A DNA stretch of 34,119 nucleotides, taken from an uncultured bacterium. GTDB lineage: Bacteria; Patescibacteriota; Minisyncoccia; Phycocordibacterales; UBA9973. The stretch is taken from NCBI GenBank assembly GCA_903907175.1, contig CAIVNB010000069.1, positions 1 to 34,119 on the forward strand. The letters are read 5' to 3'. The notes under the pieces are model-generated. The model had not been told where the DNA came from. It did not search any database and was given only the letters and a program-made list of their open reading frames with translations. The stretch's first letter is position 1. Every line of letters starts with the position of its first letter. Below, in pieces: positions 8,727 to 15,556 of the stretch. Made by a program: the position numbers and the translations under genes.

Positions 8727-8755
8727 TTGCAAAAAGTATCTATTTCTGCTAGAAT
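8727..8755 (+). promoter_or_regulatory. Promoter of rpsB-tsf, leaderless type
   Basis: TTGCAA (8727-8732), a 17-bp spacer and TAGAAT (8750-8755) are followed by 7 nt and ATG at 8763. Transcription would start at about 8762, so the rpsB mRNA would be leaderless. This rules out the upstream in-frame ATG at 8727, which overlaps the -35. The promoter diverges from that of proS. Confidence 0.65.
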
Positions 8756-8762
8756 TACCGTT

Positions 8763-9497
8763 ATGCAAAAAGTAGAAAATAAGAAAATAAAAGAAGAAGT
8801 ATCAATAGAAGATATGTTTAACGCTGGTGCACATTATGGTTATTCAAAGACCAGAAGACACCCATCCGTATCTTCATATATTTATACGACAAAGAACAAA
8901 ACAGACATTATAGACCTTGAAAAAACAAGTGTTCAACTCGAATCTGCAAAAGAATTCGTAAAGGGTCTCGGAGCTAGAAATAAAGTAATTCTTTTTGTTG
9001 GCACTAAACCCGAAGCGAAAGAAACAATAAAAAATATAGCTGAAGCATTAAATATGCCTTATGTTAATGAACGTTGGATTGGAGGCACTCTCAGTAATTT
9101 TACTGAAATTAAAAAAAGAATTGCAGAACTTGAAAATTATCGCAAAGAAAACAAAGAGGGGGGGCTCGAAAAATATACAAAAAAAGAACGAGTGGTGATG
9201 GCAAAAAAAATGGAAAGACTTGCAAGATATTATTCTGGATTAGTTGGACTTAAAAAAATACCAGATGCACTCTACATAGTAGACGCAAAAGGAGAATCCA
9301 TAGCACAAACGGAAGGGTTGAAGTCAAATGTCCCAGTAATTGCACTTCTTAACTCTGATTCAAATATAAAAAATATTGATTACCCTATAATATGTAATGA
9401 TTCAGGAATCCCTTCTATTAAACTTTTCACAGAATCAATTTCAAATTCTTATAAAAGTGGTCAGATGTCCATTCCGACAACTGCACCCGTTAAATAA
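8763..9497 (+). CDS. rpsB: 30S ribosomal protein S2
   Basis: This is the structural protein of the small ribosomal subunit near the S1 binding site. The 244-residue product shows the S2 signatures: FNAGAHYGYSKTRRHPSV near the N-terminus, then PYVNERWIGGTLSNF, then GLKKIPDALYIVD and VPVIALLNSDSN. The start at 8763 is set by the promoter directly upstream. It is followed 10 nt later by tsf, the conserved bacterial rpsB-tsf order. I see no unusual domain, and the length is ordinary for S2. Confidence 0.97.
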   Translation: MQKVENKKIKEEVSIEDMFNAGAHYGYSKTRRHPSVSSYIYTTKNKTDIIDLEKTSVQLESAKEFVKGLGARNKVILFVGTKPEAKETIKNIAEALNMPYVNERWIGGTLSNFTEIKKRIAELENYRKENKEGGLEKYTKKERVVMAKKMERLARYYSGLVGLKKIPDALYIVDAKGESIAQTEGLKSNVPVIALLNSDSNIKNIDYPIICNDSGIPSIKLFTESISNSYKSGQMSIPTTAPVK

Positions 9498-9507
9498 AAT
9501 AAAAAAT

Positions 9508-10284
9508 ATGTCAAAAATAACAACTGAGTTAGTAAAAGAACTTAGAGATACTACTGGCATTTCTGTAATGCAATGTAAGCGTGCTCTCGAGGAAGCAGAT
9601 GGTGATATGAATAAAGCTCTAGCAATCTTAAAAAAAACAAGTAGCGATATTGCTCTTAAAAAAGCTGATCGTAACGCAAAAGATGGAGCGGTAGCCGTAA
9701 AAACAGAAAATGGTAAGTCCGTCTTAGTTGCACTACGCTCGGAAACTGATTTCGTATCAAAAAATGAAGATTTCGTTTCCCTCTTAAGCAAACTTACAGA
9801 TATCGCTTTTAAAGAAGGTATTGAAAAAATGAAAGAAGTATCAAAAGACATGATTGATCCAATCATTCAGAAAACTGGAGAGAACATTCAATTGGGTGAT
9901 ACTTATATAGTGCAAGGAGAAATTTTAGGAGTATATATACATAACAATAAGAAAGCAGTAATTGTAAGTCTAGAAGGAGGCAATCAAGAACTTGCAAAAG
10001 ACATAGCAATGCATATAACAGCAATGAAGCCAGAATATATTTCTAAGGAAGACATCACAGAAGAAATAAAGAAAACAATGTTTGAAATATTCCAAAAAGA
10101 GGTTGCAGGAATAGATAAACCAGAGGAAATAAAGAAAAAAATGTTAGAAGGTAAAATATCAACCTATTTTAAAGAAAAAACACTACTTGATCAACCTTCC
10201 ATTAAAAATCCTGATGAAACAATAGGGAAAATATTAGAGCGCGCAAAGGCAAAAATCAAAGAAGTAAAAAGTTATTCAATATAA
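9508..10284 (+). CDS. tsf: Translation elongation factor Ts
   Basis: EF-Ts is the nucleotide exchange factor that recycles EF-Tu from GDP to GTP. The 258-residue protein starts with a UBA-like domain (ELRDTTGISVMQCKRALEEA), followed by the characteristic RSETDFVSKNEDF segment, which contacts EF-Tu, and the central domain with AMHITAMKPEYI. It lies 10 nt after rpsB. ATG 9508 fits the family N-terminus (MSKITTELVKELR); an open frame extends upstream only because it overlaps rpsB out of frame. It lacks nothing obvious, although it is slightly shorter than the E. coli protein. Confidence 0.96.
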   Translation: MSKITTELVKELRDTTGISVMQCKRALEEADGDMNKALAILKKTSSDIALKKADRNAKDGAVAVKTENGKSVLVALRSETDFVSKNEDFVSLLSKLTDIAFKEGIEKMKEVSKDMIDPIIQKTGENIQLGDTYIVQGEILGVYIHNNKKAVIVSLEGGNQELAKDIAMHITAMKPEYISKEDITEEIKKTMFEIFQKEVAGIDKPEEIKKKMLEGKISTYFKEKTLLDQPSIKNPDETIGKILERAKAKIKEVKSYSI

Positions 10285-10290
10285 ATAAAT

Positions 10291-10713
10291 ATGTATTTTT
10301 TCTTTATCTTATTTTTTATATCCCTTACAGCAATCATATTAATGATTAGTAGAAAATTACTATTGATAAACAATATAGAAGGACATAATATTGATCATCC
10401 AAATGAATTACTTGTATCTGGAATTTTAGATTTTGATAAAATAAAACATTCCACCATCAAAAATGCAAAAAAAACGATACACGCTCTCATATGGGTTACT
10501 CTTAGAACCTATATCGTTTCTGTTAATTTTATAAATAAAAAAAGAAAAGAGATTGTAATAAAAATAAAAAATAAATTTAGAAAACACCATCATGAAATAG
10601 AAGAAGTAGAAGAAAAGAAAGAAGTTTCCAAATATATAAAAATTATTTCAGAATATAGACAAAAGATAAGAACGATAAAAAACAAAATAAGAGAGGAAGA
10701 AGGAATTGAATAA
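10291..10713 (+). CDS. Small membrane-anchored basic protein, unknown function
   Basis: I do not recognise this 140-residue protein. It has one N-terminal hydrophobic segment (about residues 1-20, very Phe/Ile-rich). A conserved-looking middle part (IDHPNELLVSGILDFDKIK) follows, then a second weakly hydrophobic stretch (IHALIWVTLRTYIVSV), and a long highly charged Lys/Glu tail that is probably helical. It starts 6 nt after tsf, so it is very likely cotranscribed with rpsB-tsf and may be an envelope protein expressed with growth. Codon use resembles its neighbours. The gene is likely real from its spacing; the function is unknown. Confidence 0.6.
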   Translation: MYFFFILFFISLTAIILMISRKLLLINNIEGHNIDHPNELLVSGILDFDKIKHSTIKNAKKTIHALIWVTLRTYIVSVNFINKKRKEIVIKIKNKFRKHHHEIEEVEEKKEVSKYIKIISEYRQKIRTIKNKIREEEGIE

Positions 10714-10762
10714 ACATTTGTAATTGTTTTTAAGTTTGATAGTATAGAAATACCATAAAAAT

Positions 10763-10835
10763 GCCGCTTTAGCTCAGTTGGTAGAGCAACGCTTTTGTAA
10801 AGCGAAGGTCCTCAGTTCGAATCTGAGAAGCGGCT
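10763..10835 (+). tRNA. tRNA-Thr (anticodon TGT)
   Basis: The 73-nt cloverleaf has acceptor GCCGCTT (10763-10769) pairing with AAGCGGC (10828-10834) and discriminator T. The D arm is AGCTCAGTTGGTAGAGCA. The anticodon loop TTTGTAA gives TGT, reading ACA. The T arm is CTCAGTTCGAATCTGAG. The CCA end is not encoded. A possible promoter lies upstream (TTGTAA 10718-10723, 16 bp, TAGTAT 10740-10745). Confidence 0.96.
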
Positions 10836-10896
10836 CAAGATAAAAAACTATAATAAAAAATACTAAATAAGTATGAGTGATATTCCGTTGGGATTA

Positions 10897-10917
10897 TTCG
10901 AACCCGAAGCGGCTCAA
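10897..10917 (+). repeat. Partial copy of the tRNA-Thr 3' end
   Basis: GAAGCGGCTCAA at 10906-10917 exactly repeats 10827-10838, the last tRNA bases plus three flanking bases, and is preceded in both copies by TTCGAA. It ends directly at the stop codon of the acyltransferase gene. Such tRNA 3'-end duplications are typical of integrase attachment sites, but no integrase or distal copy was found in this window. Confidence 0.55.
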
Positions 10918-10918
10918 A

Positions 10919-12097
10919 TTAAGATAGTTTATTTTTATATCCGTGTTTTTCTTTTAAAGCCAAGAGTCTTTTCTCAAAAAAACGATACGAAGTCAAAGAA
11001 AAAATTACAGCCAACAAAAAAGCTACTATAATTTCTGATATATATATTAGAAAATTATGATTTACAAGAGAAATGCCGAACAAATGAAAAATATAGAATG
11101 TAAAGAATATTGCTATCATATGATAGCAATAAAGACCATAAGAACGAACTCCTAGGTAATTTAAAACCTTAAAACGTCCTAATTTTACTAGCGATTGGTC
11201 TGCCATATTTTGCTCTAAGATAATAAAGGCAAAAAAGATTGAAAAAAGAAGTGGTTCAAAAGAATATAAGAAACGGTACAAATAACCATGCGAAAAAATC
11301 GGTAAAAATGTACGCAAGGGAATCAAAACAAAGCCAATAATGTAAATAGAAAATATAACGTATTTGGGACAATTTTTTATTGTCTTAAAAAGAAAATTAC
11401 TATACATGGTCGCATAAGCAACTAAGGCGCCCACAGCTAAATCTGACATAACAGAAAAAGTAGAATATTTTACAATACTATAATTATCATAATAATAAAA
11501 ACGATATAAAAAAGAAGCACCAATTATTACTAGTAGCACTTTAATAATGTTTTTTTTAGAAACAAAAGAAAGAATAGTCGGCCAAATGAGATAAAATTGT
11601 TCTTCAATAGAGATAGACCAAAGAACCGCAAGTACGACACTCCCCGTTCCCAAGAAAGCCATTTTAATATTAGCACCTAAAAAAATATACCATGGTAAAG
11701 AACTGTAACTTTCAGTAATCAAAAATGGAAAATTGATACCAGATTTTAAGGCAATAGGGTAAATAACAAAAAATCCCAAAAAGAGTGTCAAAAAATAAAG
11801 TGGCCAAATACGTAGAATCCTACGTAGATAAAAATGTGGCAGTGAAATATTTTTAGAATTATCTTTTTCTGTAAGTAAAAGAAAAGTAATTAAAAAACCA
11901 CTTAAAACAAAAAAGAAGTTCACCCCCAAGTCACCATGAACCAAAAAAACTTTTTTTATAAAATTAAAAGAATGATTATTGCTCTCATAGCCTAAAAATA
12001 AAGCCACATGAGAAACAAAAACAGACAAAAACGCAAGAAAGCGTAGAGCATCAAGATTATTGAAGTATACCTTTGGTAAGCTTTTTATATTTTGCAT
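10919..12097 (-). CDS. Membrane acyltransferase, acyltransferase 3 (OafA-like) family
   Basis: This 392-residue integral membrane protein of about ten segments is probably an O-acyltransferase that modifies surface polysaccharide or lipid. Family marks are LDALRFLAFLSVFVSHVALF with the conserved His30, then NFFFVLSGFLITFLLL, FYLRRILRIWPLYF and SISIEEQFYLIWP. It starts 12 nt downstream of the thioredoxin-like gene and is third in an operon begun by the GT2 glycosyltransferase, which supports a glycan substrate. Its stop codon abuts the tRNA-Thr fragment. The exact acyl donor and acceptor cannot be read from sequence. Confidence 0.85.
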   Translation of the reverse strand: MQNIKSLPKVYFNNLDALRFLAFLSVFVSHVALFLGYESNNHSFNFIKKVFLVHGDLGVNFFFVLSGFLITFLLLTEKDNSKNISLPHFYLRRILRIWPLYFLTLFLGFFVIYPIALKSGINFPFLITESYSSLPWYIFLGANIKMAFLGTGSVVLAVLWSISIEEQFYLIWPTILSFVSKKNIIKVLLVIIGASFLYRFYYYDNYSIVKYSTFSVMSDLAVGALVAYATMYSNFLFKTIKNCPKYVIFSIYIIGFVLIPLRTFLPIFSHGYLYRFLYSFEPLLFSIFFAFIILEQNMADQSLVKLGRFKVLNYLGVRSYGLYCYHMIAIFFTFYIFHLFGISLVNHNFLIYISEIIVAFLLAVIFSLTSYRFFEKRLLALKEKHGYKNKLS

Positions 12098-12109
12098 AGA
12101 AAAGTAATT

Positions 12110-12814
12110 CTATTGAATTTTATCTGTTGTTACAGTTTTTGGATTATTTACAGGCATTGTCTCTTGAAGTTTAAAAGAATTTTTTATTCGTAAATCTAAT
12201 TCTTCAATTGTATTGAACCCTGTTAAAACCTCATCGTCTATCACAAGAGCTGGAAGAGCTGTATCTTTGATCTTATAGATATCTAGCATCGCTTTTACCG
12301 CAGAAAGATCAACACTATAATCAAAAGAATAAACCCTGAGTTCTGGATATTTTTCCCGAAGAGTAGAAAGTACTATCCCCTGCTTCTCACAAAGAGTACA
12401 GCTTTCTGCTTTTGTATAAAAATAAAGAATAAACGCTGATTTTTTACCACAACGAGAAGATACCTTTTTCATTAATAGATAGTCCTTTATCTGAAGTAAA
12501 GAATAATATTTTCTAAGATATGTTACTTCATCCGTATTGCTTAAATTTTCTTGCCCCCATTCTAGTTTTTTACCCAATTCATTTAATTCACTTGAAAGCA
12601 CAGAATCAGAAACATTTTTACAAGATAATTCAGAGAGTAATGAAAATTGAGTTTCAGAAGAAAGTATGTCTATCGAAATGGTATCTTGAATAGATTTCAA
12701 TTGATTTATTTTTTTATTACCAAAATAGTTACTCAAATACACAGCTGTTAAAAATAAAGCCAGTGTTATAAAAAAAACTATTAAATATCTTCTCCAATCA
12801 AATTGTTGTTGCAT
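12110..12814 (-). CDS. Membrane-anchored thioredoxin-like protein with CTLC motif
   Basis: The 234-residue protein has one N-terminal transmembrane segment (about residues 10-28), a helical linker of about 90 residues, and a C-terminal thioredoxin-like domain (about 127-215). That domain contains Cys139-Thr-Leu-Cys142 and a likely cis-proline in TALPALVID. Cys65 and Cys122 lie outside it. The arrangement suggests a redox or disulfide role on the outer face of the membrane. It overlaps the end of the glycosyltransferase gene by 17 nt and precedes the acyltransferase, so the three are probably coexpressed. The substrate is unknown, and the domain call is by pattern only. Confidence 0.65.
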   Translation of the reverse strand: MQQQFDWRRYLIVFFITLALFLTAVYLSNYFGNKKINQLKSIQDTISIDILSSETQFSLLSELSCKNVSDSVLSSELNELGKKLEWGQENLSNTDEVTYLRKYYSLLQIKDYLLMKKVSSRCGKKSAFILYFYTKAESCTLCEKQGIVLSTLREKYPELRVYSFDYSVDLSAVKAMLDIYKIKDTALPALVIDDEVLTGFNTIEELDLRIKNSFKLQETMPVNNPKTVTTDKIQ

Positions 12815-14096
12815 TTTGTTTTTTGGGCATTTCTACTTCTCTCTCAAGAACCCAACTCGATTCTTTAGATCGCAATACATTAAATATTGCCTTGAGAAGC
12901 CAAAAAGGCGCTAATATACTATAAATAATCATAAAATAGAACATGTCAAAAGAAACACGGGGTTTCCCTTCCAATATTCCTCTGCCTATCAAAAGAGCTA
13001 TTATAACAGAAGTATACAATATTATTGTTATAAAAAATATAGCTTTTGTACTAAAGAAAAATGGATCAAAATTAATATTTTGACTTATCTTCAAAGTATG
13101 ACCGAGTCCAACTGTATTTATTATAAATATTTTCTTATAAATGAAAGTAAAAAAATTATAACCTAACATCCAAAATAAAAAAATAGCTGCAAAAATTGAG
13201 ATAACTCCAGATGGCAAAGTAAATAAAGCGATAGTCCCATATTTTTTTCTAAATAAAAGTCTTCTGTAGTCTATGACATTTCTAATAAAACCGTAAATCC
13301 ACCTTGATCTTTGTCTATACAACTTTTTTATTGAATTTGGAGTAACTGTATAAACATAAGCATCAGGACAATGATCAATTTTATAATTATGTTCCTGCAT
13401 GCGTAATGCAATTTCTTGATCTTCTGTATTATGTGCATGTCTATAAGGACCTAAGTCATCAAAAACTTTTTTTCTAAAAATAGAAAAGGGTCCGGGTGTA
13501 ACATGAATGCCACCAAGAAAGGCAAGCATCTTTTTAGTATAAATCGACATATCATATTCAGCTTTTTGAGCCCCTTGTAAAATATTTTTTGGTTCATAAA
13601 CTACAACAGAGGGAGCAACAGCCATTGTATTTTTATCATCAAAATAAGTTATTATTCTTTTTAGAGCTTCCGAATCAACAAAGGAATCCGCATCAAGGCA
13701 GCCAACAAAAGGAGTATCTAGATATTGAAGTCCTAAATTTAGTGCAGTATATTTACCACCATTTTTTTTATGAAAAACTTTAATATTAGGGTATTTTTCA
13801 AATTCTTTTATAATCTGCCAAGTGTTATCTTTACTTCCATCATCAACAATGATTAATTTAAGTTTGTCTTTTGGATAATCAAGGTCAAGGAGAGATTCAA
13901 TTGTTCCTCTTATCGTTTCACCTTCGTTATAACATGGAACAATGATTGTAACTCCAGGGTATTCTGGAAGAGAAATAACCCCTTTGCGAACAAGAATTTT
14001 GTTTTTTCTCTCAAAGAAAGTAACAAGAAAAAAGACCTGCACATAAACAGAAAGAAAGCTTAATATATAAAATATTATACTTGAAGTTGAAACCAT
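12798..14096 (-). CDS. Family 2 glycosyltransferase, processive membrane type
   Basis: This 432-residue inner-membrane enzyme resembles cellulose, hyaluronan and poly-GlcNAc synthases and probably polymerises a surface sugar. It has one N-terminal transmembrane segment (about residues 5-27), then a cytoplasmic GT-A domain with VPCYNEGETIRGT, DD85-86 (IIVDDGS), DAD135-137, TED224-226 as the likely catalytic base, and QRSRW at 262-266 (the QxxRW acceptor-channel motif). About three membrane segments follow. It begins an operon with the thioredoxin-like and acyltransferase genes. A TATATA 7 nt before the start (14104-14109) may be its -10. The sugar specificity is unknown. Confidence 0.88.
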   Translation of the reverse strand: MVSTSSIIFYILSFLSVYVQVFFLVTFFERKNKILVRKGVISLPEYPGVTIIVPCYNEGETIRGTIESLLDLDYPKDKLKLIIVDDGSKDNTWQIIKEFEKYPNIKVFHKKNGGKYTALNLGLQYLDTPFVGCLDADSFVDSEALKRIITYFDDKNTMAVAPSVVVYEPKNILQGAQKAEYDMSIYTKKMLAFLGGIHVTPGPFSIFRKKVFDDLGPYRHAHNTEDQEIALRMQEHNYKIDHCPDAYVYTVTPNSIKKLYRQRSRWIYGFIRNVIDYRRLLFRKKYGTIALFTLPSGVISIFAAIFLFWMLGYNFFTFIYKKIFIINTVGLGHTLKISQNINFDPFFFSTKAIFFITIILYTSVIIALLIGRGILEGKPRVSFDMFYFMIIYSILAPFWLLKAIFNVLRSKESSWVLEREVEMPKKQNATTI

Positions 14097-14136
14097 ATTT
14101 GCTTATATAATAACATTTTTTGGTAAAAAAGTAAAA

Positions 14137-14162
14137 CCAGCCCATTTTTAAAAATGGGCTGG
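14137..14162. terminator. Perfect 26-nt palindrome, likely terminator of the DUF378 gene
   Basis: CCAGCCCATTTTT is followed at once by its exact reverse complement. It lies 18 nt beyond the stop of the minus-strand DUF378 gene and upstream of the GT2 promoter. The central T run and GC-rich base suit a rho-independent hairpin. Flanking T or A runs are modest. Confidence 0.7.
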
Positions 14163-14179
14163 AAAGTAAAAAAAGTAAA

Positions 14180-14497
14180 TTATATTTTAACTTCTTCCTT
14201 TTTTTCTTCAACAGGACAACATGCGTTTTTGCATTTACCACACTTACAACCAAAAATCATCATAACTGAAGCAATACCTACAAGAACGTAGACAATTGCC
14301 TCAAGCATAGACATAGAACCTAAAATCAAATGAACTACATTGAAAGCATCAGCACTCTTGCCTAAAAGCATTCCTATGCCAACTAACCCCCAATTTATTC
14401 CACCTATGATTACCAAAATTTTAGCAACCATACTCATTACACAACCACCCTTGCAACATTTTTCTTTACAAACCCCATCTTTACAATTTCCACACAT
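14180..14497 (-). CDS. DUF378 membrane protein with cysteine-rich tails
   Basis: The 105-residue protein has two membrane segments around the DUF378 pattern (VIIGGINWGLVGIGML, then LEAIVYVLVGIASVMMIFG). Unusually, both ends are Cys-rich: residues 2, 5, 10, 14, 15 and 19 before the first segment, and 84, 86, 89, 93 and 94 after the second. Both ends should lie on the same side of the membrane, so the eleven cysteines could form one metal site. The function of DUF378 is not established. Metal binding is my inference. It is a single gene bounded by a terminator. Confidence 0.75.
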   Translation of the reverse strand: MCGNCKDGVCKEKCCKGGCVMSMVAKILVIIGGINWGLVGIGMLLGKSADAFNVVHLILGSMSMLEAIVYVLVGIASVMMIFGCKCGKCKNACCPVEEKKEEVKI

Positions 14498-14581
14498 ATC
14501 TTTATTTTTATCTTACTTAACTTCAGAAAAAGAAAAGTAAGAATTTTAATTAATTAATAATGTTTATAATGACCTTATCCA

Positions 14582-14617
14582 CTAGTATAACATATTAAAA
14601 AAAATATGTTATACTAG
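14582..14617. repeat. 15-bp perfect inverted repeat upstream of the DsbA-like gene
   Basis: CTAGTATAACATATT (14582-14596), a 6-A loop, and the exact reverse complement (14603-14617). It is AT-rich, lies between divergent genes and contains a TATACT (14610-14615) that could be a -10 element for the plus-strand gene. It may be an operator or a regulatory hairpin; a terminator is less likely because no T run follows. Confidence 0.5.
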
Positions 14618-14629
14618 GATATTAATAAT

Positions 14630-14668
14630 CCCGACGTAATGTCGGGACTCCGACAGTATCGTCGGAGT
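14630..14668 (+). promoter_or_regulatory. Two adjacent GC hairpins in the leader of the DsbA-like gene
   Basis: CCCGAC/GTCGGG (14630-14635 with 14641-14646) and ACTCCGAC/GTCGGAGT (14647-14654 with 14661-14668) form two back-to-back hairpins 23 nt before the ATG. Both use the same CCGAC/GTCGG core. They may control transcript stability or be copies of a dispersed palindromic repeat. Confidence 0.5.
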
Positions 14669-14691
14669 TTATAAATAAAAAAATAAACAAC

Positions 14692-15429
14692 ATGGAAAAT
14701 GAAGAAAAAATAGAACATATACACCATATTAAAAAAAGCACAATAAATCAAAGCCAGATAGCTGGAGCAATTATAGTTGCAGGATTAATAATTGCTGGTG
14801 CAATATTATTAAAAGGACAACAACCTACGCAACAAGTTCCAGCAGCGGTAAATAATGGTAATCCCACAGCTCAAAATGTACAAGTTAGAGCTGTTAAGGC
14901 TGATGAACATATAGCTGGAAATCTTAATGCTAAAGTGGTTATAGTTGAATATTCAGATACTGAATGTCCTTTCTGTAAGATGTTTCATAATACAATGAAT
15001 CAAGTTATGACACAAAGTTCTGGAAAAGTAGCTTGGGTATACAGACATTATCCTATCGCTCAACTCCACTCAAAAGCATTTAATGAATCTGTGGCAATGG
15101 AATGCGCTTGGGAACAAGGAGGAAATGATTCATTTTGGAAATTTACCAATGAGCTTTTCGTAAGGACAGGATCAAATAATACACTTGACCCACTTGAACT
15201 TCCCAAAATTGCAACAAGTATTGGTATTAACGTTGATACTTTTAATACTTGTCTTTCTACCCAAAAGTATGCAGACAAGGTAAGAGCTGATATGGCAGAC
15301 GGTACAAAAGAAGGAGTAAACGGTACACCTCATTCTTTCATTTTAAAGAATGGAAAAGTAGTTGATGTCATCGCGGGAGCTGAGCCAATCGAATCTGTAA
15401 TGCAGAAAGTTAATGCAGCGTTAAAATAA
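14692..15429 (+). CDS. DsbA-like thiol oxidoreductase, membrane-anchored
   Basis: This 245-residue protein probably forms or isomerises disulfides in exported proteins. It has one N-terminal transmembrane segment (about residues 22-41), a flexible Gln/Pro/Asn linker, and a DsbA-type thioredoxin fold. The active site is Cys92-Pro-Phe-Cys95 (SDTECPFCKMFH), and the cis-proline lies in NGTPHSFIL. The sequence between them holds the helical insertion typical of DsbA and bacterial DSBA-like oxidoreductases. The cysteines in the linked DUF378 and thioredoxin-like genes make an exported redox role plausible. It is monocistronic, with a strong terminator just after it. Confidence 0.88.
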   Translation: MENEEKIEHIHHIKKSTINQSQIAGAIIVAGLIIAGAILLKGQQPTQQVPAAVNNGNPTAQNVQVRAVKADEHIAGNLNAKVVIVEYSDTECPFCKMFHNTMNQVMTQSSGKVAWVYRHYPIAQLHSKAFNESVAMECAWEQGGNDSFWKFTNELFVRTGSNNTLDPLELPKIATSIGINVDTFNTCLSTQKYADKVRADMADGTKEGVNGTPHSFILKNGKVVDVIAGAEPIESVMQKVNAALK

Positions 15430-15438
15430 AGAAAAATT

Positions 15439-15467
15439 AAAAAATCCCCCATATCGGGGGATTTTTT
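15439..15467. terminator. Bidirectional terminator between dsbA-like gene and rpoD
   Basis: AAAAAATCCCCC (15439-15450), loop ATATC, GGGGGATTTTTT (15456-15467): a 12-bp stem with T runs in both directions. It lies between convergent genes (plus gene ends 15429, minus gene ends 15547), so it can serve both. Confidence 0.9.
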
Positions 15468-15497
15468 AATTTAATCAAAGTATAACTAGATACAATG

Positions 15498-15556
15498 TTT
15501 TGACTTCACTCGGACATTGCATGCATAAATTCATGCATGCTCCTCGTTAGTCAAAA
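15498..15556. repeat. Nested inverted repeat overlapping the rpoD stop
   Basis: An outer pair TTTTGACT (15498-15505) and AGTCAAAA (15549-15556) encloses an inner perfect pair GCATGCAT (15519-15526) and ATGCATGC (15533-15540). The right outer arm includes the last rpoD codons. It could protect the 3' end of the long operon mRNA or help termination. Confidence 0.5.

Noticed and set aside
8727..8762. Longer N-terminus for rpsB from ATG 8727
   Set aside because: That ATG overlaps the -35 hexamer of a good promoter whose start point is just before ATG 8763, and the extra residues do not fit S2.
8658..8768. Longer N-terminus for proS
   Set aside because: It would cover its own promoter and overlap the rpsB start. 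The added sequence has no similarity to ProS N-termini.
9441..9866. Long open frame antisense to tsf
   Set aside because: It is composed mainly of Ser, Phe and Ala as expected from antisense of a Lys/Glu-rich gene, and tsf is certain.
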